Shown here piece after piece: positions 1 through 6,549 of a DNA stretch of 13,583 nt. The notes beneath the pieces are model-generated. The model saw only the letters and a program-made list of their open reading frames with translations, searched no databases and was not told where the DNA came from. Source of the stretch: an uncultured Bacteriovorax sp. (lineage in GTDB: Bacteria > Bdellovibrionota > Bacteriovoracia > Bacteriovoracales > Bacteriovoracaceae); assembly GCA_946482295.1 (NCBI GenBank), contig CAMLRB010000092.1, positions 1 through 13,583 of the forward strand, given 5' to 3'. A program made the position numbers and the translations under genes. Within the stretch, counting starts at the first letter, position 1, and every line of letters begins with the position of its first letter.

Positions 1-604
1 CAATGCCGACAGCTTGTAAACGTCTATGACTTTCTGAGCGTAAATCAGCCAGCAGGTCATTTAAAAAACCTTTTTCCCCGACAATACCTTTTACGATAGA
101 TCGAATATCGGTCATAGCGCCCTGAATGGTTGAACGCAAATCAGAATTATCTCCGTGCAACCCCGTCAGTAAGCGTGCACTCACATCATCATGAAGATCC
201 TGAGCAATACGCAAACGCTCTTCAATGACTCCGCGATCATAAGCCTGACGGCTTGATTCGGCTTCTTCAATAAACTTAACAATTTGTTTTGCCAACTCAA
301 CAGCTCGTAAACTAAATAAAGAGCGCCCCGACCACGGGTAAGCCACACGTAAAGCCGGAATATCTGCAATCGCGGGAAATGTCAGCGCCACGCCATCCGG
401 AGCAAGGACCACAGTTTTTGAAATAGATTCACAGTATTTCATTTCTAGTGGATCAAAAAGCTTTTTAACCAACTCCTCCCAGCGCTGTAAGCGCACAGTT
501 GCTGATGGCGCCAGAGTCACAAGAAGAGCTTCACTCAAAATTTCATGCGGTGGTAATTCCTTACGACGATTAAAAATGCTCAGAATATTGTGATCTCTAC
601 TCAC
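1..604 (-). CDS. Sensor histidine kinase (HisKA_3/NarL type), partial, C-terminus beyond left edge
   Basis: The reverse strand is open from a GTG at 604 to the left edge, giving 201 visible residues. Residues about 130-150 read EERLRIAQDLHDDVSARLL, a classic H-box of NarL/DesK-type kinases, with His138 as the predicted phosphorylation site. The dimerisation helix follows, and the HATPase domain must lie off the window. Residues about 20-115 look like a GAF-like signalling region (ALRVAYPWSGRSLFSLR). No transmembrane segment is visible. The GTG at 604 was chosen because AGGAA lies 6 bases upstream and an in-frame stop lies a little further up. From memory, close relatives often carry a membrane sensor N-terminal to this region, so this copy may be a soluble, shortened version. 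Its partner response regulator is not in view. The kinase call is firm; the start is uncertain. Confidence 0.8.
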   Translation of the reverse strand, partial: MSRDHNILSIFNRRKELPPHEILSEALLVTLAPSATVRLQRWEELVKKLFDPLEMKYCESISKTVVLAPDGVALTFPAIADIPALRVAYPWSGRSLFSLRAVELAKQIVKFIEEAESSRQAYDRGVIEERLRIAQDLHDDVSARLLTGLHGDNSDLRSTIQGAMTDIRSIVKGIVGEKGFLNDLLADLRSESHRRLQAVGI

Positions 605-1549
605 ATTATTCCTGATGCTGATGGAATTGGAAGTCAGATAGCTCTTTGTTTAGCTCTTCGAGCGATTGGCAAAAATTCTATTTGCGTAAACGAAGAACCT
701 CTACTGGAAAGATACAAATATCTCGATCCAGAAAACGTCGTTATTTCTTATGACGATTATTCTTCATTTTTTACTGAATCTGAAATCGATCTGTGCATCG
801 TTGTTGATACGAATTCACTCGAGCGCATTGGTGAAAGAATGAAGGCCCTCGCTAAACGCGCGCCTAATCTTCTTTTTATTGATCACCATCCGTGTCCTCC
901 TGATGTCATTGCCACCAATTGCATTGATACATCGAAAGCAGCAACCGGCGAACTCGCTGGCGAGCTTATTCAGAGTTTAAAAGTTCCAGTGACTCGTGAT
1001 ATGGCCCTTCCACTTTACACGGCTATATTGATTGATACATCAAGTTTCCGCTACCCCACAGTAACGGGTGATACTCACCGTCTCATCGGTTCACTCATGG
1101 ATACAGGAGTTCGCCCTCCGCATGCCTACAACATGATTTATGGAACGAAAAAACTCTCTTACATGAAATTGTTGGGAAAGGTTCTTGCTTCTGCTCACAA
1201 TACAAAAGATGAAAAAATAGCATGGCTCACGCTTACTGAAGATCTCCTCAGTAAGTTCCATGTGGATTCTGAAGATACACTCGCTTTCATCAATCACCTT
1301 CTTGTTTTAGATAACATCAAAGTTGCCGTTATGTTCAGAGAGATGGGTTCTGATATAAAAGTCTCACTCCGCTCTACTGGGATCATCGATGTCGGTGCTA
1401 TGGCCCGTGCTTTAGGTGGTGGCGGACATGACCATTCAGCAGCGGCCATCATTAAAGGTGAGCTTGAATCTGTCATCAAAACAACGATTGAAAAAATCTA
1501 CGCCATTCTCATTGAGATGGAAGCAAAAGAAGCAGCTTCTCAGTCATAA
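590..1549 (+). CDS. DHH/DHHA1 phosphoesterase, NrnA-like (oligoribonuclease / pAp phosphatase family)
   Basis: A 319-residue cytoplasmic protein of the expected NrnA length. It starts almost directly in the first metal-binding motif (THIIPDADGIGS; His5, Asp9, Asp11). Asp73 (VVDT) and the DHH motif IDHHP (residues 97-101) follow, then the AILIDTSSFRY segment with Asp149. The C-terminal DHHA1 substrate-binding domain carries VSLRSTG and GGGGH (276-280). Family members degrade short oligoribonucleotides and/or dephosphorylate 3'-phosphoadenosine 5'-phosphate with Mn2+; which activity this one has cannot be told from sequence. The GTG at 590 is the only canonical start in this frame after the stop at 554-556, and it has no clear Shine-Dalgarno. 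The 11 codons before it would read as a plausible family N-terminus, so a rare ATT start at 569 is possible. Confidence 0.88.
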   Translation: MISTHIIPDADGIGSQIALCLALRAIGKNSICVNEEPLLERYKYLDPENVVISYDDYSSFFTESEIDLCIVVDTNSLERIGERMKALAKRAPNLLFIDHHPCPPDVIATNCIDTSKAATGELAGELIQSLKVPVTRDMALPLYTAILIDTSSFRYPTVTGDTHRLIGSLMDTGVRPPHAYNMIYGTKKLSYMKLLGKVLASAHNTKDEKIAWLTLTEDLLSKFHVDSEDTLAFINHLLVLDNIKVAVMFREMGSDIKVSLRSTGIIDVGAMARALGGGGHDHSAAAIIKGELESVIKTTIEKIYAILIEMEAKEAASQS

Positions 1550-1558
1550 AAAATATTA

Positions 1559-2014
1559 TTAAGCTAGAATACGTTCGAGGGCTTCTTTTTCTTTTGCACT
1601 AAAACTGAACGCGCCTTTTGCAAGGACGGATTTTAATTTTTCTTGTGTGTTGGTGTCAGTTGGATCGTTTTTTGCGATATCACTTTTTAGAATAATATCT
1701 TTTTTCTTTTCTATTTCTTCTTCTGTGGCCTCTACGGCAGATTCTTTTTCAAACGGAACAATAACGGGTGGTCTCACCACTGCTTCATTTAGAAATCCAT
1801 CACCAAGTTTTTGAGAATCAAGCGGTTTCTTTTTTGGTCCCGCAGCTCCTTCAACATGAGCTGCAAGTTTGCTTTTGATTTCATCTGCGGACATTTGTTT
1901 TCGCTCTGGAGGTGGAGCTTTTTTTCGACTTGTTGGACCTTTGGCAACTTTTGCAGCTTTCGAATTTTCTGATTTTACAGGCTGTGCACTTGTAGGTGAG
2001 TTGAATATTTTCAT
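1559..2014 (-). CDS. Small Lys/Pro-rich hypothetical protein
   Basis: A 151-residue protein I do not recognise. Residues 1-65 are rich in Lys, Ala, Pro and Ser and look disordered (SRKKAPPPERKQ). An acidic, probably helical stretch (about 92-105, ATEEEIEKKK) leads to a C-terminal segment (115-151) ending KGAFSFSAKEKEALERILA, which looks like a short folded or interaction motif. It has no signal peptide or membrane segment. The start is supported by AGGAA 7 bases before the ATG and a TATAAT box about 40 bases further upstream. It converges on nrnA with only 9 bases between the stops and no visible terminator. The segmented composition suggests an adaptor or regulatory peptide, but no function can be assigned. 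Confidence 0.7.
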   Translation of the reverse strand: MKIFNSPTSAQPVKSENSKAAKVAKGPTSRKKAPPPERKQMSADEIKSKLAAHVEGAAGPKKKPLDSQKLGDGFLNEAVVRPPVIVPFEKESAVEATEEEIEKKKDIILKSDIAKNDPTDTNTQEKLKSVLAKGAFSFSAKEKEALERILA

Positions 2015-2098
2015 GCCAAATTCCTTTTACGGTTTTAGTCTTTCTCTTGTACTATTATAACTTATCCGAACCAACATTTTTATCAGGCAAAATCACCC
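2015..2098. promoter_or_regulatory. Divergent promoter region between the 1559-2014 gene and the HAD gene
   Basis: On the minus strand a perfect TATAAT (plus-strand 2054-2059) lies about 40 bases before the start at 2014; its -35 is poor. The same AT-rich block reads TACTAT/TATAAC on the plus strand, with a TTTACG about 18 bases upstream, facing the HAD gene at 2099. The two -10 boxes would share bases, so polymerases could compete. The assignment rests on consensus matching alone. Confidence 0.4.
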
Positions 2099-2773
2099 AT
2101 GACCGACCTTAAAAGTCTTGTAAAAAACAAAAGTGCAGTCCTTTTTGATATGGATGGAACACTGGTTAACACTGAACCTTTGCATGCGAAAGCGGCCGTT
2201 ATGGTTTTGGAGTCGATGGGAATCAAAATTGATTTGGAAAAAACAATCGATCAGTTTTATGGAATGACAGATTATGTGGTTTTAAAAACAGTATGCCCTA
2301 ATCTTACTGATCGTGAAATTGAACTGGCCATTGATCAAAAAAATAAACATCTCATTACACTTTTTAAAGCCCTTCATCCCAATGAAAAAGAACAGTACAT
2401 CACTCCTGGACTCTTTCATTTCTTGAAACATTTGAAGCAAGAAAAAATAAAATGTGCAGTAGTTTCTGCCAGTGAAGACATCATTGTTTATGAAACTCTT
2501 CTTTGTTTCGATATCCATTCATACATGGATTTGCAAATGGGGAGAAATCAAACCTCCCTCACTAAGCCCCATCCTGATCCTTATGTTGAAGGAATGAGAC
2601 GCCTAGGTGTCCGTCCTGATCAAACACTTATTTTTGAGGATTCTCCTACGGGTCTAAAATCAGCGAAATTATCTTTAGCAAGCGTTGTAAGAGTCACCGC
2701 CTTTATGCATGAAACGAGCTCTCAACTCATTGAAGATGAGTATCATGCGATTAAAAATTTCAACTTGGGCTAA
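2099..2773 (+). CDS. HAD superfamily subfamily IA phosphatase (beta-phosphoglucomutase/phosphatase-like)
   Basis: A 224-residue cytoplasmic HAD hydrolase. Motif I is FDMDGTL (nucleophile Asp17, acid/base Asp19), followed by a helical cap (about 28-100) typical of subfamily IA. Motif II is VVSASED (Ser123/Ser125), motif III is Lys156 in LTKPHPDPY, and motif IV is FEDSPTGLKSAK (Glu180, Asp181). The layout matches phosphoglycolate phosphatase, 2-deoxyglucose-6-phosphatase and beta-phosphoglucomutase relatives. The substrate cannot be read from the sequence. The start at 2099 has only a weak ribosome site (CAGG about 12 bases upstream), but no other start precedes motif I. It appears monocistronic, with no evident terminator before the porin promoter. 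Confidence 0.88.
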   Translation: MTDLKSLVKNKSAVLFDMDGTLVNTEPLHAKAAVMVLESMGIKIDLEKTIDQFYGMTDYVVLKTVCPNLTDREIELAIDQKNKHLITLFKALHPNEKEQYITPGLFHFLKHLKQEKIKCAVVSASEDIIVYETLLCFDIHSYMDLQMGRNQTSLTKPHPDPYVEGMRRLGVRPDQTLIFEDSPTGLKSAKLSLASVVRVTAFMHETSSQLIEDEYHAIKNFNLG

Positions 2774-2801
2774 TGCACAATTAACTCCTCACTCAGTTTA
2801 C

Positions 2802-2830
2802 TTGACTAGCACGCTCAATTAACCGAATCT
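2802..2830 (+). promoter_or_regulatory. Candidate promoter of the porin gene with a TTAACC direct repeat
   Basis: TTGACT (2802-2807), a 17-base spacer and GAATCT (2825-2830) form a sigma70-like promoter with a weak -10. Transcription would start near 2837, about 24 bases before the ATG. Two copies of TTAACC (2819-2824 and 2830-2835) flank and overlap the -10 with an 11-base period, which suggests a regulator site. Confidence 0.4.
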
Positions 2831-2860
2831 TAACCTCTAAAAAAATTGAGGAGATTTCTT

Positions 2861-4045
2861 ATGTTAAAAAGTATGTTGAGCTTACTCATTGTAAGCGTAT
2901 TTTCAGTCTCTGCAGTTGCAGAAACAGCTTTCAAATTTAATGGTGATGCTTATGTTCGTGAATATTTCAAAAACAGCAATGCAGGCACAGATACACATGC
3001 ATTCAACCAATTTTTCCGCTTAAATCTTCAAGCAAAACCAGATGAAAACCTCACTGTTAAAACTGGTCTTGTTCTTTCAAGCAACACTTGGGAAGGAGAT
3101 AATCACGCTGGTGCTGGAACACTTACGGCCGGTGGAACAAATGATGATGGTTTTGGAAAATCAAATGTCACAAGATTAGATCACGCTCAAATTGAGTACA
3201 GCAAAGAAGGATGGATTACATCAGTAGGTCGTATGGCCGTGACAAGTCCAGGATCATTCTTAACAAGTGATGATAGAAGAGACAGAATTCAAGTTGTAAA
3301 AATCTTCCCTAAGTTTGATGCGCTTGCAATCATCTACGACAAAAGAGCTGAAGGAAGTTTAAGCGATAGCAAAGATGATGTTGATATGTATTCAGTAAAC
3401 TACTACGGAGCAACTGAATCTTTCAAATATGCTCTTCAAACTGGTTACTGGTCATCAAAAAAATATAATCCAGCTACTTCACTTTTAAACGGTGTGAACT
3501 TAGATAAAGTTAAACAAGTGACTCCACAGTTCGAATCAACGCTCGCTGGTGTTACAGCTAATCTTTACTACACTGTTCTTTTTGATGGTTCTGCTCTTTA
3601 CAGAGACACTCACCATTCTGCTGCACTTAAACTGACAAAAGATTTCGAAATTTTCAAAGTCGAACTTCAGTCAATGGGAACAAAAGATGGTGGTTTGATT
3701 GCTGGTGGATTTGATTCACTCGTAAGTCTCGTAAACAACTCTCCAGATCACAATCAATCTTCAATTAAACTTCGTACAATTGGTTTTGGTCTAGGAAACA
3801 AAGCTGTTGATGAATCATTTCATGCAGTGAGATTCTCTAAAAAAATTAATGAAGATTGGTCAGCTGCACTTGCTGGTGGTCACGGAATTTTTTACACTGG
3901 AACAATCAAAGAAAAAAATTCAATCGTCGATGCATCTGTTCGTTATGTTTTCACACCTAATCTTGCCGTTAATGCATTTTATGGAAAGTTTTTTGGTGAT
4001 TTCAAAGATCGCGCAGGCTCTGTTACTCTGAACGCTAATTTCTAA
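2861..4045 (+). CDS. Outer-membrane beta-barrel (porin-like) protein
   Basis: A 394-residue exported protein. The start at ATG 2861 is set by GAGGAG 7 bases upstream; the TTG at 2846 overlaps that site and is rejected. Residues 1-20 form a signal peptide (MLKSMLSLLIVSVFSVSAVA) with likely cleavage before ETAFKF. The mature protein alternates polar and hydrophobic residues in short strands separated by Gly/Asn/Asp-rich turns (for example FKFNGDAYVREYF and VRYVFTPNLAVNAFYGKFF). It ends in Phe (TLNANF), the usual C-terminal signature for BAM-dependent insertion. Size and pattern fit a general or substrate-specific porin; the specificity is unknown. Codon use is strongly biased, suggesting high expression. 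A strong terminator follows. The barrel call is confident; the transport role is inferred. Confidence 0.8.
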   Translation: MLKSMLSLLIVSVFSVSAVAETAFKFNGDAYVREYFKNSNAGTDTHAFNQFFRLNLQAKPDENLTVKTGLVLSSNTWEGDNHAGAGTLTAGGTNDDGFGKSNVTRLDHAQIEYSKEGWITSVGRMAVTSPGSFLTSDDRRDRIQVVKIFPKFDALAIIYDKRAEGSLSDSKDDVDMYSVNYYGATESFKYALQTGYWSSKKYNPATSLLNGVNLDKVKQVTPQFESTLAGVTANLYYTVLFDGSALYRDTHHSAALKLTKDFEIFKVELQSMGTKDGGLIAGGFDSLVSLVNNSPDHNQSSIKLRTIGFGLGNKAVDESFHAVRFSKKINEDWSAALAGGHGIFYTGTIKEKNSIVDASVRYVFTPNLAVNAFYGKFFGDFKDRAGSVTLNANF

Positions 4046-4073
4046 TCCTTTCATAGACGATCACACAAATAAT

Positions 4074-4099
4074 GGGCACTTTTTAAAAAGTGCCCTTTT
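4074..4099 (+). terminator. Rho-independent terminator after the porin gene
   Basis: A perfect 22-base palindrome (arms GGGCACTTTTT and AAAAAGTGCCC, 4074-4095) is followed by TTTT. It lies 28 bases after the porin stop. The GC-rich base of the stem and the T-run fit an intrinsic terminator; the inner A/T part would form the loop. Confidence 0.85.
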
Positions 4100-4135
4100 C
4101 CTAAGTCTTCAAATTTCTTAGACCACTTGCTTTTC

Positions 4136-4164
4136 TTGAGGTCATTCAAATTCCCTAGTAATCT
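4136..4164 (+). promoter_or_regulatory. Candidate promoter of the putative lipoprotein gene
   Basis: TTGAGG (4136-4141), 17 bases, TAATCT (4159-4164). The layout resembles the porin promoter (TTGACT, 17, GAATCT), so the two envelope genes may use similar promoters. The leader to the ATG at 4264 would be about 90 bases. The evidence is weak and rests on consensus only. Confidence 0.3.
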
Positions 4165-4263
4165 GATCAAGATTTTTTAAAACGTTTGTGGTTTTTCAGC
4201 GGTACGTCTGTTGAAGTGAAAAAGAGTAAAAGAAAATCACGAGCAAAGATATTTAGGATTTCT

Positions 4264-4914
4264 ATGACGACATTTTTTTCGAAGACAAAGGTTCTCCTGC
4301 TCTCAACTGTGATTTCTCTCGGTGTTCTTACAACATCATGTGGTGATGGTACAAGTGGACAAAACATTCAAGTTCCAGGAGTGAACGGAATGTCAGTTAC
4401 TCTTGTTCAAGACAATGTACTTATCTCAATGGTTTTCGAAAACCTTCAATTGGATGGTGGTCTTCGTTACAACATTCCTAAATATCCAAATTCGTATTTG
4501 GAAATTTCGCCAGATCTTCAATCAGCTGGTACTTTAATGGCGATCAATCTTTCACTTAAAGACGTTTTAGATACTCGTCTTCAAACTCTTGACCCAGCAA
4601 CTCTACCAGGCGGTCGTTCACTTCCAGGTGTAGCTGGTGGTCGTCTTCCAGCTGTAGCCTTCTCAATTGAAAAATTCAAGAACATGGCGTTCTACATTGG
4701 ACCAAAAGTATTTGGTGTATTTATCCCACTTAAGAATCTTGGAATTGGTGGATCAATCATCACAGCAAGATATTATACTGGTAACAACAGAATTGGTAAC
4801 ATCTCACTTGTTGGCGAAGATGCTAACGGTGAACACTCAGGACTTCTGTTAATGTTAGATATGGGTCAACAAGTTAAGTCTCAACTTAAAGCTCACGCTG
4901 CTAAATTCGAATAA
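4264..4914 (+). CDS. Putative lipoprotein, uncharacterised
   Basis: A 216-residue exported protein I do not recognise. The ATG at 4264 is preferred over the TTG at 4186 because AGGA lies 6 bases upstream and it places a normal signal peptide at the N-terminus (K7, K9, then VLLLSTVISLGVL). A Cys26 in LTTSC is the likely lipidation site, although Thr at -3 is not the ideal lipobox residue. The mature part is Gly/Leu/Ile-rich with beta-like stretches (NGMSVTLVQDNVLISMVF, GSIITARYY) and a Pro/Gly-rich loop (about 110-130, LPGGRSLPGVAGGRLP), and it has no other Cys. The pattern suggests a beta-rich envelope protein. Codon use resembles that of the porin upstream, and its own strong terminator follows. 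The function is unknown. Confidence 0.72.
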   Translation: MTTFFSKTKVLLLSTVISLGVLTTSCGDGTSGQNIQVPGVNGMSVTLVQDNVLISMVFENLQLDGGLRYNIPKYPNSYLEISPDLQSAGTLMAINLSLKDVLDTRLQTLDPATLPGGRSLPGVAGGRLPAVAFSIEKFKNMAFYIGPKVFGVFIPLKNLGIGGSIITARYYTGNNRIGNISLVGEDANGEHSGLLLMLDMGQQVKSQLKAHAAKFE

Positions 4915-4928
4915 TAAAAATCTTAATG

Positions 4929-4955
4929 CCCCGGGAGTTCTTCCCGGGGTTTTTT
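4929..4955 (+). terminator. Strong rho-independent terminator between convergent genes
   Basis: The stem CCCCGGGA / TCCCGGGG (4929-4936 and 4942-4949) with loop GTTCT is followed directly by six T. It ends the lipoprotein transcript. The T-run overlaps the stop codon of the converging minus-strand gene (4954-4956), so the hairpin may also stop transcription from the TRAP operon. Confidence 0.92.
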
Positions 4956-6549
4956 ATTTTTGAGCGGGATCTTTTAAAAGAACAATCTGCCATCGGTTAT
5001 TTGTAGAAGCATCGTTTTTCAGATGCATGTAAAGCGGGCTTTCTTTCTTCTCAATATCATTTACAACATAAAACTTTTCACCAAGCACAGTCAAAATATT
5101 AAAGAGTCCTTGATGGTTATCTGTATCCAATAAATACTTTAGAAAAACGAGACCTACCGGTGCTTCTTTTGAGCCAAGGAGATCGTAAGCTTTCATGTCG
5201 TTGAGAGCAGCACGCGTTTGGAATTTTTTCATCGGGGCCGCTAATTCACTCATCATTTCTTGAGAGAATTCAAAATCATCGCGGAAAATTTCCATATCAA
5301 TGACCGCACTACTTTCACCTTTTTCACGGATAGCAAGCGCCTTCGATTCAAACTCAGAGAGTTTTGGCGGTTCTGGTTTGGCTTCTACTACGACAACGGG
5401 AGCGACTTCGACTGGCTTTTCCACAACTGGTTCGGGCGCGATAACGACCTTTGGTGGAGCTTTTGGACGGGGTTTAGGTTTGACGATGATTGGTTCAACC
5501 TTCGGCGGTTTTAGAGCGGTTAAAAAGTCACTGAGCCCCTTCATATCAAATTCTTTAAGAGAGCCTGGAAGGAACAGCTCACCTTGAATGTAGCGCGAAT
5601 CGGTCTTTAAAAGATGCGAATAAATCAGAGGATAAAGTCTATTCAAACTGAGGTAGGGAATTTCCTTAGTCGAAAACAGCTTCGAATAACGTCTTAAGCA
5701 CTCCTCGCCCATTCCTGTTTGGTTAATGATGTTAAAGGCGTTCGATTTGCGGATGAGTTCCGTTGCTTTCTCAATTTGATTGAGTCCGTAGAATTGATCT
5801 TTTTCAGCACATAGTTTTTGAATGACATCTGTATCTTTTTTACAGAAATCACCTATGGCCGTTTGAATTTCTTCTTCAGGGAGAGATCTACAATTCTTTT
5901 TGTTGCCGATACACCACTCATGGAGACGAGAAAATAGTGGATCGGTTGTGAGTGAAGTTGATTTTTGAAATTCTTCTAACCATTCAGCTTTTTCTTTTTT
6001 TGAAAAGGGATCAACTTTTGTTTTGGAAATCTCGTTGACGAATTTTCCATAGACGCGATCTTTGAATTTTTTCATGTCTTCACTTTTTGGAGAACATTTT
6101 CCAAAAAGATCATTGTAATCAATTGAGCAAATTTTCGGAGCACCTAATTGATTGGAAGCTTTATGCCCTATACGAAGGGATTCAAAAAGATAAGACATGC
6201 TCACGAGACGATAGAGATAACGAATATACTCCATATTTTCTGCAAGTGTTTCATCCGGACAAGTCGATTTTTCAACAATATCTTTAAACCAGAACTGGTG
6301 AAGTTCGAATGGGCCTGGCTGAATTTCTTCATTGAGGTAAAGCTCACGATAGATATCATCAAGCAAAACCAAACCACCGGCCACGTCGCTGAAGATCGCG
6401 CGAGGATCAAGAGGACCTCGGTAGTTCACTGTCTTCTTTTCACCTAAATAAACGTTCTCATAATACTGATTAAGCACAGGCTCTTTTGCCCATCCATTTA
6501 GGATAAGCAAAGGAGTGAGTGCTGTGAGCAGTATTCTTTTTACTAACAT
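4954..6549 (-). CDS. Secreted/periplasmic protein with Pro-rich linker, fifth gene of the TRAP operon
   Basis: A 531-residue protein I do not recognise. It has a signal peptide (MLVKRILLTALTPLLILNGWA, likely cut before KEPV). A mostly helical N-terminal region (about 25-340) contains eight Cys (97, 141, 152, 213, 220, 236, 247, 284), an even number compatible with disulfides. A Pro/Val/Lys/Glu-rich linker (about 347-395, PPKVEPIIVKPKPRPKAPPK) leads to a C-terminal domain (about 396-531) without Cys. Such linkers are typical of periplasm-spanning proteins. Its ATG overlaps the dctM stop as TAATG, and no Shine-Dalgarno precedes it, so translation is probably coupled to dctM. The operon position suggests an accessory role with the TRAP transporter, but this is inference; the function is unknown. 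Confidence 0.75.
   Translation of the reverse strand: MLVKRILLTALTPLLILNGWAKEPVLNQYYENVYLGEKKTVNYRGPLDPRAIFSDVAGGLVLLDDIYRELYLNEEIQPGPFELHQFWFKDIVEKSTCPDETLAENMEYIRYLYRLVSMSYLFESLRIGHKASNQLGAPKICSIDYNDLFGKCSPKSEDMKKFKDRVYGKFVNEISKTKVDPFSKKEKAEWLEEFQKSTSLTTDPLFSRLHEWCIGNKKNCRSLPEEEIQTAIGDFCKKDTDVIQKLCAEKDQFYGLNQIEKATELIRKSNAFNIINQTGMGEECLRRYSKLFSTKEIPYLSLNRLYPLIYSHLLKTDSRYIQGELFLPGSLKEFDMKGLSDFLTALKPPKVEPIIVKPKPRPKAPPKVVIAPEPVVEKPVEVAPVVVVEAKPEPPKLSEFESKALAIREKGESSAVIDMEIFRDDFEFSQEMMSELAAPMKKFQTRAALNDMKAYDLLGSKEAPVGLVFLKYLLDTDNHQGLFNILTVLGEKFYVVNDIEKKESPLYMHLKNDASTNNRWQIVLLKDPAQK

Noticed and set aside
181..369. Separate 62-residue minus-strand frame at the left end
   Set aside because: It lies out of frame inside the histidine kinase, whose H-box is unmistakable in the other frame.
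2846..2860. TTG start at 2846 giving a five-residue longer porin
   Set aside because: It overlaps the GAGGAG ribosome site of ATG 2861 and would put Arg-Arg-Phe before a normal signal peptide.
4149..4177. AATCT/AGATT hairpin followed by T-run as a second terminator
   Set aside because: The stem is only five mostly A-T pairs; the perfect palindrome at 4074 already serves the porin gene.
4186..4263. TTG start at 4186 giving a longer lipoprotein
   Set aside because: It adds 26 residues, many of them Lys/Arg, before the signal peptide and lacks a ribosome site; ATG 4264 has AGGA at good spacing.
5260..5587. Two plus-strand frames rich in Trp/Phe or Ser/Gly/Thr opposite the Pro-rich linker
   Set aside because: They are composition shadows of the Pro/Lys/Glu-rich minus-strand gene, with no ribosome sites or recognisable domains.
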